From assembly GCF_030272615.1 (NCBI RefSeq), contig NC_081411.1:38882640-38946639 (forward strand): 64,000 nt of DNA. Direction: 5' to 3'. Positions 47,626 to 58,211 of the stretch are shown piece after piece (positions within the stretch are counted from its first letter, which is position 1; each line of letters starts with the position of its first letter). The notes below the pieces were generated by a model. That model made no database searches. It was given only the letters and a program-made list of their open reading frames with translations, and was not told the DNA's origin. This stretch comes from Cryptomeria japonica (lineage: Eukaryota > Streptophyta > Pinopsida > Cupressales > Cupressaceae). The translations under genes were made by a program, and so were the position numbers.

Positions 47626-48657
47626 GAGGGAGCCAAAAGGCTCAGCTAATAGAACAACCTCCTACCCACCACCTAGGCCCTATGGTTTGCAATCAATACT
47701 AGCAAGCAATAATATCTCACAACCATTAAAAATAATACTTCTACTCAAGGTATTATATTCCCTTTCTAAGTTCTTTAAGTGCAATGATAAATAGATCACA
47801 TTAGAGCCAACAAATTTGTACACCTAGAGTATGGTCCTTTTCCAAGTTGTTGAGATAAAAATAAAAATGCTTTCAAATTTGAGGATAGTTCTTGCAAGGT
47901 TACTGCTCCAAAGTGTTCATATAAAAAGCGAATAGAGTTTTATGGCCTATTTAGAGAGACTTAAGATGGACTACTAGCAATATTTCTTCTTTAAGTAAGC
48001 TAATGTTTTGTATGAGGATGAACATAAAGTAGAGGCCTAGGAACTGACAATTATAGCTTGTGTAGGTGTCAAAATATATAAGACAAGAAAGTAAAAATAT
48101 TAAAAAAGTGGAATTTAGTGAGTTCATTACTTTTCTATTAGATCTAATAAATTATGTTCATAAATACTCTTTCTAACATTACTACTATACATATTATAGT
48201 TTTGGGGTTAGGAACTATACAATTGATAAATGATTGTATTGATTATTTTCTCTATGCTCCTAAGATTTATACCAATACACTCTATATATAATAGAATTTT
48301 AATACTAGGGATGGGCGAAATGAATTATTTCTCCCCACATGATTTAGTTATTACAAAACTACAACATCCTTAAACATTATTTCTTTAGGAAAAGTTTGCC
48401 ATGGATCTAGATTGTATAGATCTCATACGTTTTAGTCTTCTTGTGGATCATCACAAGTCACTCATTACTCATCACCCATGTCTATTATTTGAGAAGACTT
48501 TGGGATGAGAGATTTGGACACCTCAATTATACATATCTCTCATAGTCTAATGCATAGGATATGGTACTTGCACTTTTTAAGGTTTTAGTCATAGAGGGAA
48601 TTTTTTATAATGGTGTTCTTGGAAAATATTATCGAGGATTCTTCCCTAAGGGAAAGG

Positions 48658-49964
48658 TGTTGGCAACAATGCAACAAACTAAAGGGGGAGGGGGGAGATG
48701 AATTGGTTTGTTCAAAAACTTACTGCAACTTACACCACAAATCAGATCTAATAATTAAAAGTTAAAGCATGAAACCATACCACATCAATAACACACATAA
48801 CACTAAGATTTTTGACATGAAAAACTTGGTTAAGGGAAAAACCATGGTGTGAACCTACCCAACATGAGATAATACCCTATTAGGAGTAAGTGAAATATTG
48901 CAATGGGTAATGCACATGCATTTAGGCACACTACCTATAGATCACTGCTCAAAACAAGAAACCCAAAAGGGCTACAACCCTTAAGGAAGGCTCACTTCCT
49001 TAAAGGAAGTGTCACTTACTTACAAAAGCATTTGGATTACATTCAAAGAATCATGAACTGATGAAATAGAATCTTCACATTCTAAGCTCACTGTCGGATC
49101 TTCTCTGCAACAAACTTCTTCACACAAATTTTCATATCTTCAATGCTATTGACTGATTAATAAAATATTTGCACATAGCATACATCACACAATGATTGCA
49201 ATGCTTATTTATACAATTCATCAACCTATCTTTCAAGATAGGCTCACCACATGTTACCTATAACAAAAATATAATCACACACACTAGAACAAAAACAATA
49301 TCAGCTAAGGCATAGTCTGGACATAAAAAACCACCACAAATATGAAACATCTCTAAGAATAATGCCTCAATCACTCGTAACACAATACAAGATCATGAAT
49401 GAAGAACATTGAAGTAGAAAAGAAAAAGATTCAATAACAAATACAATGATCAATACAGACCACCAATATGCATAGCACACGATCTAGAAACATTCACAAG
49501 TAATGTGAATCACACCACAACAAATCTCTTACTAGAATCATCATCATCTCTCTACCGAAGCTCAAGAGAAGCAACACAAGAAACTATCAATCTCAAAGAT
49601 TTGTTTGTGGATTTTAAAATCATGAACCAATCAAATTGGAGACACACATCAACGTCTAGAACACTTCCCACACATCCATAACTAAGGATATTACAAATCT
49701 AAAGCAATACACATAGTTTTACCAAACACTATCAATACTGAACAACTAAAAAAATAACTGTAATACTGGATCTCACAACGTGATCAAATTTCCATTCAGA
49801 CATATGAAAATTATCCTAAATAGACTAGAGATAAGTATCTCAAAATGAGTTATTCTGCATCAACTCATCAATAAAATACATGGGATAACCCAACTCAATC
49901 AATCTGATTGCAACAATGAAATATTGAGACGAATATGTTGACATCAATGGCAACACATCCAAGA
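48658..49964 (-). repeat. 3' LTR of Copia-C (about 1307 bp)
   Basis: On the minus strand it starts TCTTGGATGTGTTGCC (49964) right after the polypurine tract and ends in a C-rich tract near 48658-48695. It shares with Copia-B the module 'gcagtga.ct.taggcagt' followed by 'ccatgg.tttttccc', but otherwise differs and is a separate family. The exact end is uncertain, since the 5' LTR is not in the window. Confidence 0.75.
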
Positions 49965-51157
49965 ATCTCCCCCTTTGGCATTGATGGCAACATATTAATA
50001 TGAGAAACAATAAATGGAATGAAATAATAAAATACCAATAATCTCCTCCTTTAATCAAATACTCAAATCTAAGCTCACCCCAAATTGCTTCAGGGTTTTT
50101 CACATGCTTCTCTCCTCTTTGACATCAATGAAAATGGAATAGGAATCGGGATTCTCTCCCCGTTTGAATTATCTTCACAAATCTATACATCTAAATCATA
50201 CCACTGAACACCAACACTGACTACTTGTTGGAAGTAGGTCAGCATCCCTTGCAGGGATTCACGACATGGCTTAACAACCTCCTATGGATTCTATGAGTCT
50301 AGTGGTTATATTGGGCATTGATAGGTTGGTCTTTTGGTGCACCAAGAAACCCTAGCTTGTAACGAGTGGTATAAGAGCTTGTTCACAATTTCGAATCACA
50401 CAGGCTGTAGCGAGTAACATTGGGAGGGGGATTGTTGGCAATGGGCCAGTAGCCCTGGTAGGGATTCACGACATGGTTTAATAGCCTCCTGTGGATTCTA
50501 TAAGTCTAGTGGTTGTATCGGGAATGGACAGGTTGATATTTGGGTGCAACGACAACCATATCTTGTAACACTACTCCCTCTGATTAGCACCCTCACTCAT
50601 CAATTGGGATCACAAGATATCTCTATGAAGTTCACCAAACTGATGCAAATGCATGCATCTTAGTTCTCAGCTGGAGGGACAATCACCGCTATCTTCTACC
50701 AGAGATACTCAAAAGTATCTTTAGATAGAGGCTTTGTAAATATATTTGCAATCTATTCTTTTGTGGATACATAATTGAATCTAACTTCTTTCTCATTCAC
50801 CTTCTCTCCCAAGAAATGAAACTTGATTGATATATGCTTATTCTTAGAATACAGTACCAAATTATTTGAAACATTGATAGAACTTGAATTATTGGAGTAT
50901 ATGTAATAGGCTCATCATGACCAACTCCTATATCCTTCAACATTTTCTTCATCCAAATTACCCAAGTACAATTGCTAGCAATGACAATGTATTCAGTCTC
51001 TGCAGTAGATAAATAGATACTATTGTGCTTATTACTTGCCCAAGAAACCAAATTCTTAGCCAAAAAGAATACACCACTAGTTGTACTCTTCTGATCATCA
51101 ACATCACCTTCCCAATCAGCATCTGTAAAGCACTCAAAGTAAAGCCATCATTCTTAA
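49965..51157 (-). pseudogene. Copia-C RNase H, 3' UTR and polypurine tract
   Basis: Minus-strand frame from 51157: TDADWEGDVDDQKST, FFLAKNLVSWASNKHNSIYL, STAETEYIVIASNCTWVIWM, and at the end STKEQIANIFTKPLSKD, stopping at 50662-50660. The catalytic pattern DADW, Glu in AETEY and later Asp are visible. The 3' UTR runs to the polypurine tract (AAAGGGGGAGA on the minus strand, about 49976-49966). It contains a TRIM insertion at 50226-50570. The upstream pol lies beyond the 7-kb insertion, at 58212-60540; the two ends rejoin in frame (LPY then LKNDGF). Confidence 0.88.
50226..50570 (+). mobile_element. TRIM (miniature LTR retrotransposon), 345 bp, TSD CTACT
   Basis: The LTRs are 50226-50364 and 50433-50570 (139 and 138 bp). 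Both start TGTTGG and share 'agggattcacgacatgg', 'ttctat.agtctagtggtt' and 'cttgtaac'. A primer site GTGGTATAAGAGC (50367-50379) follows the first LTR, and the purine tract TGGGAGGGGGAT precedes the second. The flanks are perfect CTACT copies (50221-50225 and 50571-50575). There is no coding capacity in the 68-bp interior. It needs proteins of another element to move. No 5S rRNA-like promoter as in Cassandra is apparent. Confidence 0.92.
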
Positions 51158-51162
51158 GATAC

Positions 51163-53002
51163 TATAAAGTGGAAAATTGAAGTAGTCACCAGTTACAAGG
51201 GACCTCAAAGAGATCAATTTGGACTGGTCATCAAGAGTAAACATAACGGAAACACAAAGATATGGTGGAGGAAAGGTAGAATAGATCATTTTATTTCATG
51301 AAAACTAACTACAACCAAGCGGCAACAACCGGGTTATAGAAACCGGCTCATAAGCCTGCTAAAGCATGCTCAAAGTACAAAAGATGTCATAATTAGAGCC
51401 TGCAATCTTAAGATCTATCTTCTATGCTTAGTCTAGATACTTGATTGTTACTTTATAATGATTAATACAATGATTTATACAATCCAAGGGATGAAAACCC
51501 AAAGAACCAGACCTAGTATGTAAAATAAATAAGTTCGGCCTCTACCAAGAGATTCCTCTGGAAAATACAAAGGATGAAGTGTAGAGCAGGGGAAAAGGTC
51601 AACCACATGCCAAGGAACATCGGAATCAATGCTCATGTGTCCATATGGTATGAAAGGAGACTGGTAGATCACAAATGCAAATAGGTCCAGATAACCAGTA
51701 GTAGGAAACTGTCAACTGATAATAGGAAACTGTCATGGAAACCGATAGTGATAACTTGCCAGAAAATTATCCAAATGGTTTGTTGTTTGCGAATAAGGAA
51801 GATGATCAAGTCTTCAAGTAGAATCAACCTCTACAAAATCTAGTTAGAGAATCCAAGACACATAGAAAGACATACCAAAACTGCAAACAAAAAGAAAAAT
51901 AGAAAGGAAAATATTTTTGGTTGATGCAAGATTGCTTTGAACCAGGAATGCTCCTGCATAAAAAATTTGAGGCTTAGAAAATTTTCTAGTGACATGGAAG
52001 GGGGAAATCACTAAGACAATTTTCAATTGGAGAACTATACATTCAAAAGAGGGGATGAATCTACTAGATCCAATCCTAAATGATGCAAGGATTGAATACT
52101 AAGTAGATTGTTTGTGTTTGGAATGTGTTTGACCCTATTTTGTGAGTTGAATAGGTAAAGTGCTAGGATTGAAGACAACATAGGCTAAAATAGTGAGCTA
52201 CAAATTCGGGATTCAGTCTTGTATCTAGATCTGAGAAGTTTGAGACTATTCAGAGGTGCTCTATAAAATCTACGAAAAACTGCAAGGACTCTGTGTCTAG
52301 ACCAGGTTGCCCTCCCATCAGTCCTCCTAACTTTATGTCCATCGAAAATGGTTTTCTATCTCAGAAAATAAAGCTTAGTTCTAGAAGTATAGTTGGACAC
52401 ATGTTTTCTACACATAAAAAGAAGAAAAAAATGGGTTGGGAATAGGGGTTTTCCTAAGTCAAACCTCAGTTTGGAATCAATCCTGAAAGAAATATTGCAA
52501 ATGCTTAAAATAAATGATGGAAAGGTATACCTTCAGATTTGCAATGGATGATGATGTTGCTTTGGTTCTTAGATGTAATCATATATGTATGAAATGACAT
52601 GAAAATGACAAAACCCTAACACACATACATGATTACAAATGAATGATGTAATGGTGCTCCAATGGATAGATGAAGAATGTGCAGCCTTCAAGAATGCTAA
52701 ATCATGAAGAGGGAAAGACCTCCATATATACTTGTCGATCATCATTTTTTTAATTTTTTGACATAGGCTGACATGGGGAAGTAATTTTCTGCTCAAATTT
52801 GACATAGGGCATAGGTACCAAAATAGTTCCTAATTAGGGAAGACCAAGGCGTGGTGTTGTGGTCCTAGTGGGGACTAGGGTGTGGTGCCCTAGTCCTTCC
52901 CTAATTTAGGCTGAGGATAAGGGGCTATGCAACTTGTAAGATTAGAAAATGAAGTTTTGTTTCCTAGGAGTGAAATTTTAAAACATTACATTTATCCCCA
53001 CA
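51163..53002 (-). repeat. LARD-like element, left (3') LTR
   Basis: The LTR starts at 53002 (TGTGGGGATAAATG on the minus strand) and extends to the target duplication at 51163. Homology with the right LTR is visible only for 52310-53002. The remainder (51163-52310) has 'catgaaataaaatgatc' and other 3'-LTR-like sequence, so the right copy may have lost or replaced it. Confidence 0.55.
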
Positions 53003-53513
53003 TTAGTGGGTGTATAATCCTACGCAAATACTAATAGTAAAGTAGAAGTAAAGAGGTAAGGATGAGGAATGCAGAGAAATTTTGCATGGAGTGTAGGATG
53101 TCACTAATTTTGAGGAAGTAAACCCCCAATCTTCTAGGATCTTAACTCACTCAAGCTTATGCAAGGGCACACAAAACAAGCCAACCTTAACCCAGTCAGA
53201 CATATGCAAGGGCACACAAAAAAAGACAAACAAAAAGATAAATAAAGACAAATAAAGACAAAAATAAAAGCGAAGTCAAAGACACAAAGGCACACAAGAC
53301 CCAAAAGTGAAAGACCAAAAACAAGACCTCAATTCAACTAGCCAAAGAAACCTCAATATCAAATATCTGAACAGCTAATATCATTCTTGAAAATACCATC
53401 TCATGAGCACAAATGAGCACATAAAAGAGAAAAGAAAGCATCATCCATGAACTATCAATAGAAAAACTATGAGTTCATGAGAGGAAGAAGAGAAAGAGAA
53501 TGAATACACACTA

Positions 53514-53716
53514 GATGTGTTTATCTGGGTGATCCATGAGAAGAATTATGAGAGCTCGAGCATGGACAACTCGCCCCCAGATGTTTTTATCTAGGTGGTC
53601 CATGGGGAGAAAGGGACATGGAAAACTTTCTCCAAGATGTATTTATCTAGATGATCTATGGGGAGAAAAGGACATCAACAACTCATCGCTACATGTTTTT
53701 ATCTAGGTGATCCATG
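53514..53716. repeat. Tandem repeat, 56-bp unit, four copies
   Basis: 'gatgt.tttatctaggtgat' then 'ccatgg' recurs at 53514, 53580, 53636 and 53692 (spacings 66, 56, 56), each followed by 'ggagaa.aggacat' or a variant. It lies inside the non-coding interior of the LARD-like element. Confidence 0.8.
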
Positions 53717-54877
53717 TGAGGATGAGAGTAAGAATAGTCTAGTTGTGTTTAGCTAGTTCAACCCATCCTTGTGTGTATGTGCAAGTGATGTTTTATATGA
53801 ACTGTATATCCATGTAAGAATCTTTTCTCTTTCTTTGAGTGTGCTTCAACCTATTTAAGACATGTATTGTAAATAAAATTGCCAAGAGGTGATTGTGTAT
53901 GCAAATGTGAACATGCCAAGTGGCAAAGATACATGCCTCATTTTGAGGCCATCTCGTTTGAGACTCCTATTTTTAGTAATGTGTAACCCCATATACACCA
54001 TATATAAAAAGTTACATTTGGTTTCAAGTGTGAAGAAGACCACTTTAAGAGTATTTAATCTAGTTTTGAGAATGGATGCCCCGTTTAAGACATGCCAAAA
54101 TAATGTGCAATAACATAATACAATATGGTACAAAGGGAGCAATGTGGGTGGCCCCCCTTAAGATATCAACATAGTTTTATGTTGATGTCTTAAAGAATAT
54201 AGAGACAATGATACCTTACCTTCAACACCAAGGAGATATCCTTTATTCATTAATAACTTAAATCCATGATAGAGAGGGAATTCTCTTCAAGAAAGGATAA
54301 GATAGTTGAAAAACAGGTATCTTACAACAAGTGTAAAGGGGATCCTTGGAGGAGAAGATATCTTTTCTCAAATACATCTACCCTCAAGAAGATCTATCTT
54401 GAACAAACATAACATATTCTACAAGAAAGAAGGGAAGCAAAATAAGAATTCATACCTTTGTCCTATTACTAGGTGAATGGGATTCTCGATGAAGGATGAC
54501 ACACTTTTTACCTAATGTGAGGGGTAAATTTATGATAGGTATATATTTCCATGTGAAGAAGAGGTTGTATCCAAGGACTTATACCTCTTGTATAAGAGAT
54601 AATCCTTGGGAAAAAAACAAATCCACATGAGGAATGACACCAAATCGTGAACAAACATCACTCTACAAAGGAAAAAGTAGATCCTTAGAGAGGAGAGAGA
54701 GAGGAGGAGAAATCAACCATTTCTCCCTAGTGTAAGGACAATTAGAAGAATTACAAAAAATTATAAGGAGAGATTAGTCATAAGAAAAATTCATAATAAA
54801 CTCACATGAATGAATATTCAATGCAAGAAAAGACATTTGTATATACGAAATAAATCTCAAAAGAAGTGGTAATATTC

Positions 54878-54904
54878 AGAGAGAGAGAGAGAAAGAGAGA
54901 GAGA
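54878..54904. repeat. (GA)n microsatellite
   Basis: A run of GA units with one AA interruption lies in the LARD-like interior. The surrounding 53.7-55.3 kb has no coding motif. Confidence 0.9.
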
Positions 54905-55329
54905 AATCACATATTCCCCTAAGGAGGGATTATTCATAAGAGACATACCATTGAAAGAAAGGATATCAACACATTAAAAATGCAACCCCTAAAGGAAATA
55001 TTGATATATTATATAGAAAGAGAAGGTGAAAAATCCATCCTTGCTCCCCAAGCAAGAGGACAAACAGGAAAATTGCGCATGTTCTAGAGAGAGGTTATTC
55101 ACAAGAGATGTGTCATTTCAAACAAATAATAGGTCCTAACCAAGGAAAAAATATGTGGTCGCATGAAGGATAGCTGTATGCAAGAAATAACATCAATTTC
55201 TGAATAATGCAATCACAAAGAAAATACCAAAACTTATAGGAAGACGAGAGAAGGGATAAATCATGTTGCTACACCAAGATATATGATTTTAAAGAAACAC
55301 CGCCTATAATGATAAAGAGCCCCCAATTA

Positions 55330-56400
55330 AGTTAACTTATTACATCATAGAGTGAGGAGAAACATGAGGGTGAAAGGAGTGCTAAGACATTACCTTTTCA
55401 CCTAGAAAGAGAGCAAGATCTGTTGAAAGACATATACAAGCATGATCATATTTTTCTTGAACAAATTCCTTAAATGCTTTACACTTTTAAAGAGAATGAG
55501 AATAAAAATTATGAAAAGGACAATTTAAATTACATTTCTTATGATTATAATTGTAATTAGGTGTGATGAAAGGAAAATAAATATTCTTATCATACTTCAG
55601 TCTCCAAAAGATTCAAGTTGCTAATATTTCTCGATCATTAATAGATGTAGGTTTATTATTTTGAAATCTAGGACAAGAGTTGTTATTAGAAGAGGAAGCA
55701 TTTTCATCCATGATTTTAACTTTACCACTATCGATAAGTTATTTTGTTGAATTTTATAAATCAGGACAATCATCGGTATGGTGATCAAAGGTTTGATGAA
55801 ATGAACAAAAATGGTTTTTTGAAGAAGAATCTCTTTTGAAAGAACTAATGGCTTGTTTCCTTGCAAGATGATTTCTCTAGTCTTGAATCCTATAGTTATT
55901 TGTGTAGGAGGGTTTATAGGGACTCGAATTCCTTGTTAAAATTTTCCATGCCCTTCTCCTCTAAAACATTGTTTTGATATTATGTTAAAGCCACTCATGT
56001 AAGGATATTTTAATTGGGAAGGTGAGGGAACAATATAATAAATTTATTTGAAATTTGTGGTGTAAGGATATTTAGAAGGAATGAAAGGATTGGTAGATGA
56101 AGAAATAATATATTGTAGAGGAATATTTTCCTTTCTTTCATCATGCATATCCTCTTTCGCAAATTGGGAATGAAGATCCTTATCATCTAAGGTCTCATAT
56201 TTTCTTAATGTTATATGGGGAGAGAGATCATGAATAAATTGTATGACATCATATTATATACAAAAACTTTGACTTTTAAGATAGGCTTTAGTAGAATAAG
56301 GAGGATCTAAAGATATGGAAACACCAATATTTATATCTTTCCCACTTACGCAATGGTATGTGTATTAGAAGATGGGGCCATGTTTCTCGTCTATTCTTCC
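55330..56400 (-). pseudogene. Gag-like remnant with CxxH zinc motifs (LARD-like element)
   Basis: On the minus strand, after several frame changes, a frame gives FCSFHQTFDHHTDDCPDL at about 55815-55762, closely like the gag motif of Tat/Ogre/Athila-type Ty3 elements (YC.FH...GH.T.DC..L). A second Cys/His block follows (CNLNCPFHNFYSHS, about 55565-55520). Stops within it are TAA at likely Gln codons. Upstream parts (LHSQFAKEDMHDERKENIP and similar) are acidic gag-like sequence. There is no protease downstream. The protein would have packaged element RNA. Confidence 0.55.
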
Positions 56401-56789
56401 TCTCCATTAGAGAGATCACTAATAGGATTATTATCTATTTCTTGATTCACATTACATACCTTAAGGGAGGTACAAGTATTAGGTTTCTCATCGTCATCTC
56501 TAGGATTAGAATCTATAGAAGCTTTTAGGTGATCTACATATAAAATACATTTACCCAAAAACATTACCATAACACAACGTACATGATAAATGTGAGCTTT
56601 GAGATCTCACCTATGAAAAGGAACCAACATGGAAATCAAAACATTACAATATGTCCAAGTGCTATGAATGAAAATAAGTAACATGAAATAAAAGAGATGT
56701 ACATAAAAAGCAATGTAATCAAATGTGAAATAGCAAATAGGTCAAGTCCATTAGTTGCCATGATGAATTTTATAATTTCAATCCAAGCA

Positions 56790-57409
56790 ACTTATTTGAA
56801 AATAAATTAGGATTTTTAAAACCACTTAATTAAATTAAATTGATGAGATTCAAATTCAATTTTTTTTTTAATTTTGAAAAATGTGAAATGAAAATTTAAA
56901 AATGACAATTTGAAAGTTGAGATTTGGAAATCGGAATTTGAATAATTCAAAATTTTAGAAAAAATGGTTATTCAATTTTTGAAAAATTATGAAACCTCCT
57001 AGGACATTGGAATTTATAATTACGGCCTTGAAAATTACCTCTTAATTGAAATTTAAAATTAGCCACGAGAATATTTCACTTTAATCAATAAAAATTTAAT
57101 TTTAAAATTAGGGCTTTGTTAAATAACCTCTTAATTTTCAAAATTTAAACTTGAAATTGTCCACAAGAGAATTAAATTTATAATAATAATCTTGTAGAAA
57201 GAACCACTTAATTTAAATTTTAAATTGAAAATAGATCTAAGATTGGAATTTGGAATTTGAAAAATTTAAAAATGCACACTTGAGATTAATTTAAATTTAG
57301 AAATTTGGGATTGTTTAATTAACCACTTAGTTTTAAACTTTAAATTTAAAATTGAAATTTGATCCAAGGTTGCAATTTTAAATTTGAATTTTAAATTATT
57401 AGTCCTTTG
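56790..57409. repeat. AT-rich degenerate 'aaatttaaaattgaa' tract
   Basis: About 600 bp made almost only of permuted 'aatttaaaattg' and 'ccacttaattt' phrases. It lies between the gag-like region and the recognisable part of the right LTR. The matching part of the left LTR lacks it, so it may be an expansion specific to this copy. Confidence 0.7.
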
Positions 57410-58206
57410 AACTTTTCGCACGTCAAAAAGGGTTTTTCCATCTCTATAAATAAATATTAATTTTAGAAGTATAGCTACGCACCCGTTTCCTGCATACAGA
57501 AAGAAGAAGAAAGGGGTTGGGAATAGGGGTTTGCCTAAGTCAAACTGTGATTTGGAGTCAACCTTGAAGGAAATACTGCAAATGCTTGAAATAAATGATG
57601 GAAAGGTATACCTTTAGACCTACAATAGATAATGATAATACTTTTCTTATTAGATGTAATCAAATATATTGTATGAAATGGCATGAACATGACAAAACCC
57701 AAACACACACATTCTTGCAAATGAATGATGTATTGTTGCTCCAATGGGTAGATGAAGAATATGTATTCTTGAGGAATGCTAAATGATGATTGCTTGAATT
57801 CTAAGTGCTTGAATGTAGTTTCCTTGCCTTCTCCACCTTGTCATGCTCTCACATTATGATTTTATTTTATACCAAATAAGAGGGTATGACCTCCTTATGT
57901 ACTTGTTTGTCATCACTTATTTAAATTTATGACATTGGCTGACATGGGGAAGTAATTTCCCACTCAAATTTGAGATACTAGGGACCAAAATAGGTCCTAA
58001 TTAGGGAGGACTAAGGCATGGAACCATGGTCCTAACCTAATTTAGGATAGGGAAAAGGGGCTAAGCAAGTTGCAAGTTAAAAAAATGAAGTTTGGTTACA
58101 TAGGGGAAGCATAAATGTGCCCCGATCAAGCATGGGGATAAGACCAGTAAGCTGAGGGCCCAAAATATGGTCAAAATTGCATTGGGTGCAATTTTAGGAG
58201 GCTACA
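57410..58206 (-). repeat. LARD-like element, right (5') LTR, recognisable part
   Basis: It starts TGTAGCCTCCTAAAATTGC at 58206 (minus). It matches 52310-53002 from 'cttatcccca' to 'agtcct', including a shared 'tgcaaatgctt.aaataaatg' region. Its own end towards the interior is unclear. Confidence 0.75.
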
Positions 58207-58211
58207 GATAT

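Larger units (their letters stand above)
44195..48657. other. Gene-free spacer with dispersed and simple repeats
   Basis: About 4.5 kb with no coding motif on either strand. A phrase like 'ttttggagc.a.aatagctac' occurs at about 46993 and 47326, with looser matches near 44580 and 44640, so an unnamed dispersed repeat is present. 'ttgttgaag' runs occur at 45041-45105, and an inverted series at 45725-45790. TG/CA microsatellites and a 155-bp duplication are listed separately. Confidence 0.5.
51163..58206 (-). mobile_element. Gag-only (LARD-like) LTR element inserted in Copia-C pol, 7044 bp
   Basis: The ends on the minus strand are TGTAGCCTCC (58206) and ...CCACTTTATA (51163; expected CA is TA). 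Flanks are GATAC (51158-51162) and GATAT (58207-58211). Removing it restores the Copia-C frame across RT and RNase H. LTR homology is clear between 52310-53002 and 57410 to about 58150 ('agaagtatag', 'ggttgggaataggggttt', 'ggaaaggtatacctt', 'gacatggggaagtaatttt'). The interior has a gag-like remnant but no protease, RT or integrase, so it was mobilised by another element. Confidence 0.75.

Noticed and set aside
50226-50570. Local duplication instead of a TRIM
   Set aside because: A primer site, a purine tract, TG starts and perfect CTACT flanks together fit an LTR element better than a chance tandem copy.
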